A DNA stretch of 64,000 nucleotides from Nostoc sp. 'Peltigera membranacea cyanobiont' N6. GTDB lineage: Bacteria > Cyanobacteriota > Cyanobacteriia > Cyanobacteriales > Nostocaceae. A program made the position numbers and the translations under genes. Positions within the stretch are counted from its first letter, which is position 1. Every line of letters begins with the position of its first letter. Where the stretch lies: assembly GCF_002949735.1 (NCBI RefSeq), contig NZ_CP026681.1, positions 5,486,001 through 5,550,000 on the forward strand, given 5' to 3'. The notes beneath the pieces were generated by a model. That model had not been told where the DNA came from, did no database searches, and worked only from the letters and a program-made list of their open reading frames with translations. Positions 25,770 through 35,009 of the stretch are shown here, in pieces.

Positions 25770-27647
25770 TCAAGCAGGATGAAAATAATCGTAAATTTCT
25801 TGAGCCAAACGCGGCCCAATTCCTGGAACCTCAGCGAGTTGTGGGGTTGTAGCTTGGCGAATATAATCAACTGAACGAAAATGCCCTAGTAGCTGCTTTT
25901 GTCGATGATGTCCTAAGCCAGGAATTTCATCTAAACGCGATCGCTTTAATTTATCACTGCGCTGCTGACGATGGAAAGTCACCGCAAACCGATGCGCTTC
26001 ATCCCGCAGCCGCCGCAACAACTGCACGCCTGGTTGTTCTGCATCAGTTGTCAAGGGTTTAGATTCACCCGGTAAAAAAATCTCTTCTCGCTGCTTGGCT
26101 AAACTCACAACTCGCAAGTCTTCTAATAAATTCATCTCTTGCAAAACCGCGATAACCGATGATAGCTGACCTTTACCGCCATCAATCATGATTAAATCAG
26201 GCCAGTCAAGATTACCCAAACGTGTTAGTTGCGGATCTTCCCCATACTTGCGGAAGCGTCGCCCAATAACTTCAGCAAGACTAGCAAAATCATCTGAATG
26301 TCCCGCCGTCACCGTGGGATTTTGAATTTTGTAGTGGCGATAATGCTGTTTGGCGGGTAAACCGTCGATAAACACGACTTGCGAAGCTACAGCATTTGAC
26401 CCTTGAATGTGGGAAATATCATAACCTTCAATGCGATGAGGTACGTCTGGTAAATCGAGAATGGCTGCTAAATCTTGCATTGCTTGGTGATTGCGATCGC
26501 CAAATTTTTGCATTCTTTGCAATTCATACTGAGCATTTCGCTCTACCATCTCAATTAATTCTGCCTTAGTTTGCCGCAAAGGAGTCAAAATTGTGACTTT
26601 TTTACCTTTACGTTGAGTTAAGACATCCGCCAATATTTCCGCATCAGGTAAATCATGCTGTACCAGAATTTCTAAGGGTATTTCCACGGAGTCAGCAGTT
26701 TGGTAATGTTCCTCCAAAGCTCGTTGTAAAATAGCTCCTGGTTCTGCATGAGCATCCGCTACAAAGGCTAAACGCCCTACCAATTGCCCAGCCCGAATCT
26801 GGAATAGTTGAATACAAGCGTGTTCTTCGTTAGCTGCCAGTGCGATCGCATCCCGTGAAACTGTATCATCTGGTAAGGATACTTTTTGGTCAGCAGTCAG
26901 CGACTTTAACCCAGAAATTTGATCGCGAACCCGCGCAGCTGACTCAAAGTTCAAGTCTTCAGCTGCTGCATTCATCTGTTGAGTCAAAATGTCAATCAGT
27001 TCCTGAGTTCGCCCTTGGAATACCATCGCTATCTTTTGGACAATTTTGCGATATTCTTCTGGTGAAGTCAGTTTTTGGCACACACCCGGACAACGCCCTA
27101 AATCATAATTTAAGCACGGACGATCTTTGAAAAGCGGTTGAGGTCGTTGTCGCTGGGGAAAAATGCGCTTGCAGATGCGGACAACTTCTCGCAATAAACC
27201 AGCATCAGTATAAGGCCCGTAAAATTTATCTTTTTCTTTGCCAAATTGACGTTTACGGGTAATAAAAATTCGCGGATAATCTTCTGACCAAGTAATGCAG
27301 AGATAGGGATATTTTTTATCATCTTTGAGCAGCACGTTGAAGTATGGCTGGTGCTGCTTGATCAAGTTTGCTTCTAAAGCTAAAGCTTCGGCTTCAGTAT
27401 CAGTGACGATAAATTCAATTTCTGTCACCAACTTGACCATCGTGGCGATGCGTTCAGTCTTGTTATAGCCATCGCGGAAATAGGAACGAACACGCGATCG
27501 CAATTTTCGTGACTTACCTATATATATAATGCGATCGCTCTTATCGCGCATGAAATAAACTCCCGCTTCCGGCGGAATTTCGGCTAAACGATTTTCCAGT
27601 CGTTCCGGCTCTTTAACCAGTGGTAGTATTTGAGTAGATATTGTCAC
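25770..27647 (-). CDS. uvrC: UvrABC system protein C
   Basis: 625 aa nucleotide-excision-repair nuclease that cuts both sides of a lesion after UvrA/UvrB recognition. The GTG at 27647 gives the family N-terminus MTISTQILPLVKEPERLENR; a TTG at 27653 is in frame two codons earlier. Domains in order: GIY-YIG nuclease (GVYFMRDKSDRIIYIGKSRKLRSR, about 28-105), Cys-containing iron-sulfur-like segment (CKRIFPQ, CLNYDLGRCPGVCQ), UVR motif near 210-235, RNase H-like nuclease domain (EGYDISHIQGSN, DLIMIDGGKGQ) and a C-terminal helix-hairpin-helix pair. Confidence 0.97.
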   Translation of the reverse strand: MTISTQILPLVKEPERLENRLAEIPPEAGVYFMRDKSDRIIYIGKSRKLRSRVRSYFRDGYNKTERIATMVKLVTEIEFIVTDTEAEALALEANLIKQHQPYFNVLLKDDKKYPYLCITWSEDYPRIFITRKRQFGKEKDKFYGPYTDAGLLREVVRICKRIFPQRQRPQPLFKDRPCLNYDLGRCPGVCQKLTSPEEYRKIVQKIAMVFQGRTQELIDILTQQMNAAAEDLNFESAARVRDQISGLKSLTADQKVSLPDDTVSRDAIALAANEEHACIQLFQIRAGQLVGRLAFVADAHAEPGAILQRALEEHYQTADSVEIPLEILVQHDLPDAEILADVLTQRKGKKVTILTPLRQTKAELIEMVERNAQYELQRMQKFGDRNHQAMQDLAAILDLPDVPHRIEGYDISHIQGSNAVASQVVFIDGLPAKQHYRHYKIQNPTVTAGHSDDFASLAEVIGRRFRKYGEDPQLTRLGNLDWPDLIMIDGGKGQLSSVIAVLQEMNLLEDLRVVSLAKQREEIFLPGESKPLTTDAEQPGVQLLRRLRDEAHRFAVTFHRQQRSDKLKRSRLDEIPGLGHHRQKQLLGHFRSVDYIRQATTPQLAEVPGIGPRLAQEIYDYFHPA

Positions 27648-28285
27648 AACCAAATATTAGGTAATCTTTCTCTATTTTAAGAAAAATTGTTTTTTCGTGC
27701 CGATTTAATAGAGTAAATATAAAGTAAGTAGACTTTTATTCTCTAGATGCTTCTGCGGTTACTCTACGAATTCCTCAAGGGATTACCCACAGGGTGGCTT
27801 GGTTTGCGATCGAATAATATATGGCGTAAATCCCTCTACCATCTGGATTAACAAGATTTGGGGCAAAGCCTTCTTAAAAAGGTAGGTAATTTTTGGCACA
27901 ATTTACTAGATACTTTACAATAAGCATCGCAACTTTGTAGCAGTCAAGAGTTTATCTAGCCGTAGTTTTAGTTTTCATCTGCTACTGTCAGAATAAAAGT
28001 TTGGCTTTTTGAATTTATAATTAATATTAAAAAATCGAAGATAATTTATTCTTTGAAAATTTATTTTTGGATTTTAGTTAATTTTGTTTATATATTTTTC
28101 ATTATAAGTAATGATAAATTCACCTTTTACTTATATAAACATTAGAGAAATAAATTATTATCAAAGAATAGTTTAGATTTTTAATTTAACTATAATATTA
28201 AGCGGTTTAACGGATTTAGTAAGTTAATTTTACGAATATCATTGGAAATATAGTCATTACAATAATTTCCAAAAAGAGCTTAACT
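27648..28285. other. Divergent spacer uvrC to 59-aa gene
   Basis: 638 bp, strongly AT-rich from 28000. I see no RNA gene. A 34-codon ORF at 27747-27851 is reported separately as an observation. An AAAAGAG Shine-Dalgarno-like sequence precedes the next gene at 28286. Confidence 0.5.
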
Positions 28286-28465
28286 ATGAACCTACAAGAC
28301 TTTGAAGCCCAGTACCGAGAAGCTATGGCTGAAACGCTCAATGAACTTCAAACTGCAGTTTTGCTATTAGCACAAGTACAAAATAAAATTTTAAAAATTG
28401 GCACTTCTGTACAAAATATTAGTGAGCGAGTTGAAGAGTTCATTGAAGACCAAAAAGCTGAATAA
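28286..28465 (+). CDS. Small helical protein, unknown function
   Basis: 59 aa, ATG at 28286 with AAAAGAG eight bases earlier. Composition and pattern (ETLNELQTAVLLLAQVQ, then VQNISERVEEFIEDQK) predict one or two amphipathic helices and a probable short coiled coil; no cysteines, signal peptide or membrane span. Codon use looks like that of its neighbours. It ends 20 bp before the convergent CheY-like gene. Function unknown; it may be a partner or adaptor protein. Confidence 0.62.
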   Translation: MNLQDFEAQYREAMAETLNELQTAVLLLAQVQNKILKIGTSVQNISERVEEFIEDQKAE

Positions 28466-28485
28466 ATGTATGCCCAGCAAAAATT

Positions 28486-28908
28486 TTATCTTTGCTCAAA
28501 AGCCAACTCTTCTTCAATTGTAAGTATAAGATCCTTGAGTTTTAAAGGTTTGACAAAATATCGACGTGCGCCCAAACTAAGAGCGAGTTCTCGATCTGCT
28601 TTAAAAGCAAAAGCTGAAACCACAACGATCGGTATTTTAGATAAATCAGGTTTTTGCTGTACTTGTTTTAAGAGCGAATAACCGTCAATATCTGGCAACT
28701 TCAAGTCTAATAACATTAAATCTGGCTGAAATTTATCTATAGTTGAGAAAAAAGCAGATCCTTCAGATAAACTTTGGACATCATACCCACAGTAACTTAG
28801 ATAGTCACTCAGCAACAACCTATTGAGATAATGGTCTTCAACTAGCAAAATTCGTCTAACTTGCTGCGAACGCAATGGCTGATCTACATTGAATAATTGT
28901 GCTGTCAT
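28486..28908 (-). CDS. CheY-like response regulator
   Basis: 140 aa single receiver domain with no output domain. Phosphoacceptor Asp68 lies in LMLLDLKLPDIDGY, acidic pocket Glu24-Asp25 in LLVEDHYLN, and the conserved Lys120 in YFVKPLKLKDL. An 18-residue N-terminal extension precedes the domain. No histidine kinase is adjacent, so the partner is unknown. Such stand-alone receivers often act in phosphorelays or phototaxis-type signalling. Confidence 0.92.
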   Translation of the reverse strand: MTAQLFNVDQPLRSQQVRRILLVEDHYLNRLLLSDYLSYCGYDVQSLSEGSAFFSTIDKFQPDLMLLDLKLPDIDGYSLLKQVQQKPDLSKIPIVVVSAFAFKADRELALSLGARRYFVKPLKLKDLILTIEEELAFEQR

Positions 28909-29567
28909 TGCTACCTATTATCTGATTATCTTAAGTAAAAGGCAACGATTATTATCATGAAATATAACAGTAGTACATTTAAACGGCAAAACCAATAAGG
29001 GCTTAACTTCCATAATCTAGTCAAAGATATTAATAAATTAAATTTAGCTGCACTACAGTACTTAATAATAGTATGTTTAAATGTGACACCAATCAAATAT
29101 TAATCTTTTCTTTACTAGCTTTTTACAATTTATAGTATTACATAAACAAATTATATTTCAAAAGTGAACTGACTAATCTTTTTGAGTGAAATTACTTAAG
29201 TAATACTACAAGTAATATTAGGCTAATTGCCCTTCATAGAAAAGTTTTCACCTGGATTTGAAGGTAAGTAATACTATTTCATGAAATTGATGTTACATAA
29301 TCCGTTGATGTGGCAACAGATATATAGACCCTTACAAACGATTCATTTTATGTAACTATTATGGTGCGTTTCGCTACCCCACGGGGGGGCTAATACACAC
29401 CCTGCTTGTATTTAAAAAATTAAATATGAGTTCTACATATAAATCTGCTTTGATTTATGAACTTATTTGCGTGGTGAAGCAGTAAAGAGGTAAGAGGAAA
29501 GGGGGAAAAAGCTCTTTGAGTTGTACTGAGTTTTTTCAAAAATCAAATATGATATCATTTCCGGTTA

Positions 29568-29661
29568 AGGGACTTCCAATTAAAAAAATATCCAATTTTG
29601 TAGGGTGCGTTAGCGACAGCGTAACGCACCCTAGTGTATATTTTATTTTTTGGAAGTCCCT
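29568..29661. mobile_element. MITE-like element, family A copy 2
   Basis: 94 bp from AGGGACTTCCAA to TTGGAAGTCCCT, with the same AT-rich shoulders as copy 1 and a single core palindrome (TAGGGTGCGTTAGC ... GTAACGCACCCTA). It is shorter than copy 1 because the core holds one hairpin rather than two. Confidence 0.87.
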
Positions 29662-29837
29662 AAACTAATTGTCATTGCGTTCCCGTTCGCGTAGCGTCTT
29701 TGAAGGAGAAGGGTACGAAGTGAAATAATCCCAAAAGCCTTGCGATTGCTTCCTTCCACTTCGTTGCACTCGCAATGACATATCACAAGTAATTTGCCGG
29801 ACATGATATGAGTTATATAGGTGCAAGGAAATATTCA

Positions 29838-29864
29838 TAAAAAAAGGGAGATGTTAACTCCCTT
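29838..29864 (-). terminator. Intrinsic terminator of the PEP-CTERM gene
   Basis: On the minus strand AAGGGAG pairs with CTCCCTT around a 7-base loop and is followed at once by TTTTTTT. It starts 31 bases after the stop codon of the gene at 29896-30792. Confidence 0.85.
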
Positions 29865-29895
29865 ACTGATTTGTCGTTTTGAACCCGCAATCTTC

Positions 29896-30792
29896 TTAAA
29901 TAGATGCTTTTTTAAATTTGCGTTGTGTAGCAAAGACACCAGCCACACCCAACAGACCAAGTATTACTGATGGTTCCGGAACTGCTTTGGGAGCTACACC
30001 CTTGATGGTAACTTCATAATTACCACTGTGGGATATACCATCAGTTTTTTCAACTAAACCGGATTTGGTAGCTTTAAAGCTATACAGATAGTCAGTCTTG
30101 CCGTCATAAGTGTATTTGACTAATTCACTTGCTTGTAATGGAGATGTAAATAAGTTAGACAGGTTAGACGGCAGTCCTAGAAGGGGTTTGGCATCATAGT
30201 GACCTGCTAAACCAATACTGATTAAACCACTAGCGTCATCTTGATTGACATAGGAGATATTCGGGTCGCTAAAGCGTTGAAATCCACCACTTGCAAGAAA
30301 GCCAGTAAACAAAGCCTGTTGAGTATAGCCGAACTTACCAAGTAAAGTACTAGTGATGCCATTCTGACTTAAAACCTGGCTAAACCAGGTGTTAGCTAAG
30401 TTACTTACCCCATACGTCGTAGTTGTTTTGCCGACTCCAAACCAGTCATCAGAAGTGAGGCTGCTTAGAGTCAGGGTTTTCCCACCGATTGTACCTGTCA
30501 AGGTGGTGTTCTTGGTAAAATTAAAACCAGCTTTTTCACTACTAGCAGCTAGCTCTATATTACCAGTGGGGCTAGCAGCGTTACCACTGAGAGCTTTTTG
30601 TACATTTGCACTAGTATTTGCTACTGTGAAGGTATTTGTAGCATTGGAATCATAGACTAAATAATCACTGGCTGCTGTTCCACCAATACTAGCGCCAGTG
30701 AGTGTGCCAGCCTGTGCTGGGACAGTAGCGATCGCGCTCACACCAATAGCCATTGAGGCACCAATTACAAGTTTCTGAAAAGTCATTTTCAT
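29896..30792 (-). CDS. PEP-CTERM sorting-domain exported protein
   Basis: 298 aa. An N-terminal signal peptide (MKMTFQKLVIGASMAIGVSAIATVPAQAG, cleavage after AQA at about 28) and a C-terminal PEP-CTERM tail: VPEPSVILGLLGVAGVFATQ followed by a basic end (RKFKKASI). Such tails are recognised by exosortase/EpsH-type sorting linked to exopolysaccharide. The middle is Ser/Thr/Gly-rich with no recognised domain. It is a single-gene unit with its own terminator; an envelope or sheath location is inferred. Confidence 0.88.
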   Translation of the reverse strand: MKMTFQKLVIGASMAIGVSAIATVPAQAGTLTGASIGGTAASDYLVYDSNATNTFTVANTSANVQKALSGNAASPTGNIELAASSEKAGFNFTKNTTLTGTIGGKTLTLSSLTSDDWFGVGKTTTTYGVSNLANTWFSQVLSQNGITSTLLGKFGYTQQALFTGFLASGGFQRFSDPNISYVNQDDASGLISIGLAGHYDAKPLLGLPSNLSNLFTSPLQASELVKYTYDGKTDYLYSFKATKSGLVEKTDGISHSGNYEVTIKGVAPKAVPEPSVILGLLGVAGVFATQRKFKKASI

Positions 30793-31201
30793 TTTTTCAA
30801 GTCTCTGTCAATTTGGAAGTTAAGTTTTAAACTATTGCCGTTTATAGGCTTGGGGTGTCTTGACTACAGGCTTTTTAGCAATACAGTGGCTATAAAACGC
30901 GACCTGCATTGTTAGCCCTCTTTGGTAGCTGAACGTACAAACCCAGTTTAAGAAATGGAGAGACCTGATTGGGTGAAGTTCCTTCCGATTATCAGTAAAA
31001 GTATGACGAATATTTTTATATTTTTGTAAGTTTAATTACTTAAATTGTTGTATTGTACTTGTCGTAAATAGTACAATACAATATTTTTAAGTCCAGTATA
31101 ATACGGTCATTGATAGGGGCGCACGGCTGTGCGCCTTTGCTGCGCCTTCCATCCATAGACTTTGGCGCTAAAAATCGTTGGCGTTCAGCTTGAGAAGAAA
31201 T
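30793..31201. other. Spacer between PEP-CTERM gene and aminotransferase
   Basis: 409 bp with no supportable gene. It contains a GCGCACGGCTGTGCGC hairpin (about 31118-31133) and the upstream region of the PEP-CTERM gene. No recognised operator. Confidence 0.5.
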
Positions 31202-32419
31202 TCAATGAAGGAACTGGGCAATTCTTTCCACAGCAGTTTCTAACAAAGGTGGCTCATGCACCAAGGCAAAGCGGACATACCCTTCCCCAGATTTGCCAAA
31301 ACCAGCGCCTGGTGAAGCAGCTACACCAGTTTGTTTAACTAACTGGGTACAAAACTCTATGGAGTTTTGACTCCAAGGTGAAGGTAATTTTGCCCAGATG
31401 TACATTGTGGCTTTGGGAGTAGGAACATTCCAGCCAATGCGGTGTAAAGCAGTAATGAAAGCATCACGGCGCTGCTGGAAGGTAGCGACAGCAGATTTTA
31501 CCCCAGCTTGAGGGCCAGTTAGGGCTGCGATCGCACCATTCAAGATTCCTTGATACTGATTAAAATCAACGGCAGCTTTTACTTGACGTAAGGCATTAAT
31601 TAACTCAGCATTACCAATTGCGTAGCCAATACGGAAGCCGCCCATATTGTAGGACTTGGAAAGGGTGAAAAATTCAATCGAGACACTTTTCTCTGGATCG
31701 GCTTGCAAAATCGAGGGGACTAGGGATTGGGTATTGGGTATTGGGGATTGGGAAGAGTTCATTGCCCAGTCCCCAGTTTCCTCAAATACTAAATCTACAT
31801 AAGGGAAATCGTGAACCAGGGCGAGATTGTGTTGTTGACAGAAGGCGACAGCTTCTTGGAAGAAAGAGAAAGGAGCGATCGCGGAAGTGGGATTGTGAGG
31901 ATAACTTAATACCATCATCCGCGACTGAGCTAAGACTGGGGCGGGAATATCAGCAAACACTGGTAAAAAAGCGTTTTCTGCCCGTAATGGCATCGGGTAG
32001 ATTTGACCGCTAGCTAGGTAGACTCCCCCGGCATGAGAGGGATAACCTGGATCGAGCAACAGGGCAAAATCTCCTGGATTGAGCAATGCTAGAGGTAAAT
32101 GGGCTGTACCTTCTTGAGAACCAATCAGAGGCAGTACCTCAGTTTGGGGATCTACCTTGATACCAAATTTTTGTTCGTACCAGTTGGCTGCGGCTTCACG
32201 AAACCCAAGAGTACCGTTAAACAACAGATAGCCGTGGGTACTGCGATCGTGGAGAGATTGGGCGATCGCCTCAATGACGTGCGCCTCAGCTGGTAAATCA
32301 GAAGACCCCAACGACAAATCAATTACTTGTTGTCCAGCAGCCAAAGCGATCGCCTTGGCTCTGTCCATATCAGCAAATACATTAGATTGCAGGGGTTGTA
32401 AACGCTTTGCAAATTGCAT
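31202..32419 (-). CDS. PLP-dependent class I/II aminotransferase
   Basis: 405 aa from the ATG at 32419 (MQFAKRLQPLQ). The ATG three codons earlier lies inside a CATTTGT repeat and is less likely. Fold type I motifs: SLGSSDLPA, GSQEGTAHLPLALLNPGD, the MVLSYPHNPTSA substrate-pocket block, a Tyr/Asp (VHDFPYVDLVF) that binds the cofactor, the PLP Lys in FFTLSKSYNMGGFRIGY, and the C-terminal GEGYVRFAL Arg. It resembles the aspartate/LL-diaminopimelate type; the exact substrate is not decidable. A heptad repeat encodes an insert (MNSSQSPIPNTQSLVPS). Confidence 0.9.
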   Translation of the reverse strand: MQFAKRLQPLQSNVFADMDRAKAIALAAGQQVIDLSLGSSDLPAEAHVIEAIAQSLHDRSTHGYLLFNGTLGFREAAANWYEQKFGIKVDPQTEVLPLIGSQEGTAHLPLALLNPGDFALLLDPGYPSHAGGVYLASGQIYPMPLRAENAFLPVFADIPAPVLAQSRMMVLSYPHNPTSAIAPFSFFQEAVAFCQQHNLALVHDFPYVDLVFEETGDWAMNSSQSPIPNTQSLVPSILQADPEKSVSIEFFTLSKSYNMGGFRIGYAIGNAELINALRQVKAAVDFNQYQGILNGAIAALTGPQAGVKSAVATFQQRRDAFITALHRIGWNVPTPKATMYIWAKLPSPWSQNSIEFCTQLVKQTGVAASPGAGFGKSGEGYVRFALVHEPPLLETAVERIAQFLH

Positions 32420-32420
32420 G

Positions 32421-32588
32421 TTAGTCATTTGTCATTTGTCCTTTGTCATTTGTCCTTTGTCCTTTGTCATTTGACCAATAAAACTCTTGCAGAGGCTGCG
32501 CCCAAAGCGTAGCTATGCCGCAGGCTTTACGGCAACGCTCAGTACAAGTGACCAATGACCAATGACCAATGACCAATGACCAATGACT
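32421..32588. repeat. Two opposing heptad-repeat arrays around a GC-rich repeat
   Basis: (GTCATTT/GTCCTTT)n at 32424-32470 and (GACCAAT)n at 32550-32588 face each other; between them is an interspersed repeat with AAAGCGTAGC and GCAACGCTCAG. Together they fill the gap between the aminotransferase and thioredoxin genes. Confidence 0.85.
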
Positions 32589-32922
32589 AATTACTATTTA
32601 AGTGCGTATCTAAGAGTTCGAGTAATTTATCTTTACCGATGACTCCCTCTGTTGATATCAAAACTTCCTGGCCTTGAAATAGTCTGATGGCGGGGACACC
32701 TTCCACTTGGTACTGCTTAACAGTGAGTGGATTGGGGTCAATTTCCATTTTCACGACTTTGAGGCGATCGCTATATTGGCTAGCAGCTGAACTAATCAGG
32801 GGCGACATCAATTGACAAGGCCCACACCAGGAAGCCCAAAAGTAAACTAATACAGGCTGTTCAGCTTTTAACACTTCTGTTTCAAACTCAGCATCGGTTA
32901 TGGTGATTACAGCCTTACTCAT
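32587..32922 (-). CDS. Thioredoxin
   Basis: 111 aa from the ATG at 32922, chosen for its GGAG ribosome binding site six bases upstream and for the usual thioredoxin length; an in-frame ATG at 32934 exists. The active site WCGPC is at 32-36, with the cis-proline segment VEGVPAIRLF. It is a cytosolic disulfide reductase. It lacks the wider sequence of the m-type; assignment to a numbered thioredoxin (such as TrxA/TrxM) is not made. Confidence 0.94.
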   Translation of the reverse strand: MSKAVITITDAEFETEVLKAEQPVLVYFWASWCGPCQLMSPLISSAASQYSDRLKVVKMEIDPNPLTVKQYQVEGVPAIRLFQGQEVLISTEGVIGKDKLLELLDTHLNSN

Positions 32923-33209
32923 TGCAGTCTCCATCAGGTGGCGATCGAAGTTGACACACACAATACTTTATCCCAAAGTAGTCAATAGTCCATAATCAAT
33001 AATTCATAGTTATTAGGACTGTGAATTTTAGATTTTAGATTTTAGATTTTTTGATTCCTACCCGTAGCCCGGACTTCGCCCCGCTACGTTCGCAAAGCGT
33101 CTCGCAGAGAAGACAGTAGTCTCTTTCAATCTAAAATTGCTTGACTAATGATGTAAAATCCCACGCCTGCTGGCTGTGGGACTAGCTCAAATAAGTTTTC
33201 TGGCAATTT

Positions 33210-33986
33210 TTATAGTTGATCCAATTGCTTGCGTAAAGAATCCAACTCAGCATCAACCACTTCATTAGACTTAGCAGGAGTGGTTTCTTGTTGCGGTGGC
33301 AGTTGGGCTTGAGTTACTGGAGTAGCAGGTGGTAGCATTTGCGCTTTCAACGCTGCCAATTCATCATCAACATCGCTACTACCTTCCAACTGAGCAAATT
33401 GGCTTTCTAAATCAGCACCTGCTAATTCTCCAGCTGACTGGGCCCGGGCTTCTTGCATCAAGACTTTTTCTTCCATCCGCTCGAAGGCAGACATTGCACT
33501 GCTGGTATTCATCCCACTTACCATGTTTTGCAGTTGCTCTTGGGCTTTCGCAGTGGTGATTCTAGCCCTGAGCATTTCTTTCTTGGTTTTCGCCTCAGAA
33601 ATCTTGCTTTCAAGCTGGATTAAGTTGCGTTTGAGGGTTTCAACTTGAGTGCTTTGGGTATCTAAACTAGCTTTGAGGGCAGCGCTAGTATCCGTATAAG
33701 TTTTCTTGCGCTCTAGGGCTTGTCGTGCTAAGTTCTCATCACCTTTTTGTAGGGCTAGTTGAGCATTGCGTTGCCACTTATTGATTTCATTTTGGGCATC
33801 ATTATACTGTTTCTCGCTGCGTTTTTGGGCGGCGATCGCTTGGGCTACTCCCTGACGCAGCTGCACCAAGTCTTCCTGCATTTCCAGGATGGCTTGTTCT
33901 AGCATTTTTTCGGGGTCTTCGGCTTTGTTAACCAGGTCGTTGAGGTTAGAACTAACTACTCGCTTAATGCGATCGAATAATCCCAT
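33210..33986 (-). CDS. Vipp1 (PspA/IM30 family)
   Basis: 258 aa ESCRT-III-like membrane-remodelling protein needed for thylakoid biogenesis and maintenance. The N-terminal amphipathic helix MGLFDRIKRVVSSNLNDLV is followed by the PspA coiled-coil core (PEKMLEQAILEMQEDLVQLRQGVAQAIA, and FERMEEKVLMQEARA near 165). Unlike plain PspA it has a Pro-rich linker and a C-terminal helix (NEVVDAELDSLRKQLDQL), the Vipp1 hallmark. It follows a second paralogue at 34149-34904 on the same strand, with 162 bp between. Confidence 0.94.
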   Translation of the reverse strand: MGLFDRIKRVVSSNLNDLVNKAEDPEKMLEQAILEMQEDLVQLRQGVAQAIAAQKRSEKQYNDAQNEINKWQRNAQLALQKGDENLARQALERKKTYTDTSAALKASLDTQSTQVETLKRNLIQLESKISEAKTKKEMLRARITTAKAQEQLQNMVSGMNTSSAMSAFERMEEKVLMQEARAQSAGELAGADLESQFAQLEGSSDVDDELAALKAQMLPPATPVTQAQLPPQQETTPAKSNEVVDAELDSLRKQLDQL

Positions 33987-34148
33987 AACTTTGTTTTTCC
34001 TTGTTTGGTTTACGCTTTTTGTTGGACAGTTAGCTTTTTTACTTTTTAATAGCTACCTATTTCAATGTAATCTTTCCGGCTGGAATCAGTACGTTCTAAC
34101 AACTCTTAATTGTTAAGATATCTACAAAGTGGAGTAATTAGCCGAACT

Positions 34149-34904
34149 TCAAGAGTCTTGAGTTTTGGGTAACTGCTGTTGGAGAGGCTGAACTTTGTTT
34201 TGGTTCTCCTCGGTAAGGAGACTGTGGTGCTGCGTGTTTTCTGGGTGATTTAAAACCTGTACCTTCATCGCGGCTAATTCGGCATCCACATTATTAATAG
34301 ATTCCAAGGAAGTAAATTGTGTTTCCAAGTCGTCGCTACCGAGTTGAGTTATTGCAACTGAATGAGCTTCTATTTGCAAAACTTTTTCTTCCATGCGCTC
34401 AAAGGCACTCAGACTACTAGTGGCAGAAACTCCGCCAAGCATTTCCTGGAGGCGATAAGACGCTTCAGCAGAACGGGCGCGAGCAATATACATATCTTTT
34501 TTTGTTTTCGCCTCGGAAATTTTTAACTCTAGCGATCGCATATCTTTTTTTAGCCTAGCGACTATATCGTTTTGCTGCTCTATCTGAGAAAAGAGAGCTG
34601 TAGTAGTTTCTTTATAAGCTTGGCGTTTAGTCAAAGCTTCGCGGGCTAGAGGTTCATTGCCTTGTTGTAAGGCCAATTGGGCGCGGCGATACCATTCTTC
34701 TGTTTGAGACTGGGCAGCCACCGTCTGTCGTTCAGTGCGTTTTTGGGTAGCGATCGCTTGTGCTACACCCTGCCGCAACCGCACCAGATTTTCCTGCATT
34801 TCCAGGACAGTTTGCTCTAGAATCTTTTCTGGATCTTCTGCACCCCCAATCGAACTATTGAGATTAGCGCGAATCACCCGCAAGATTCGCTTGATTAATT
34901 CCAT
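34149..34904 (-). CDS. PspA/IM30-family protein (Vipp1 paralogue)
   Basis: 251 aa. Same architecture as its neighbour: amphipathic start MELIKRILRVIRANLNSSI, core EDPEKILEQTVLEMQENLVRLRQGVAQAIATQKR, and FERMEEKVLQIEA. It lacks the Vipp1-type C-terminal helix; the tail (NTQHHSLLTEENQNKVQPLQQQLPKTQDS) is low-complexity instead. It is therefore more PspA-like and likely serves membrane-stress protection. The two genes are tandem duplicates with clear divergence. Confidence 0.91.
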   Translation of the reverse strand: MELIKRILRVIRANLNSSIGGAEDPEKILEQTVLEMQENLVRLRQGVAQAIATQKRTERQTVAAQSQTEEWYRRAQLALQQGNEPLAREALTKRQAYKETTTALFSQIEQQNDIVARLKKDMRSLELKISEAKTKKDMYIARARSAEASYRLQEMLGGVSATSSLSAFERMEEKVLQIEAHSVAITQLGSDDLETQFTSLESINNVDAELAAMKVQVLNHPENTQHHSLLTEENQNKVQPLQQQLPKTQDS

Positions 34905-35009
34905 ATCGGCTCTCCATTCACGAAACTCAATACTGAGTGCTGTTAGCGGTAGCGGGGCGTTCAGCCCGTGCTGTTATCTCATGGTATCGTAGATTTTTAC
35001 AACTTATGG

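Larger units (their letters stand above)
28909..29895. other. Long repeat-rich intergenic region
   Basis: 987 bp without a convincing gene. It contains the second MITE-like copy (29568-29661), a fragment of a CGTTCGCGTAGCGTCT-type interspersed repeat near 29690, a TTCCACTTCGTTGCACTCGC-type repeat near 29753, and a terminator for the PEP-CTERM gene at its end. Confidence 0.65.
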
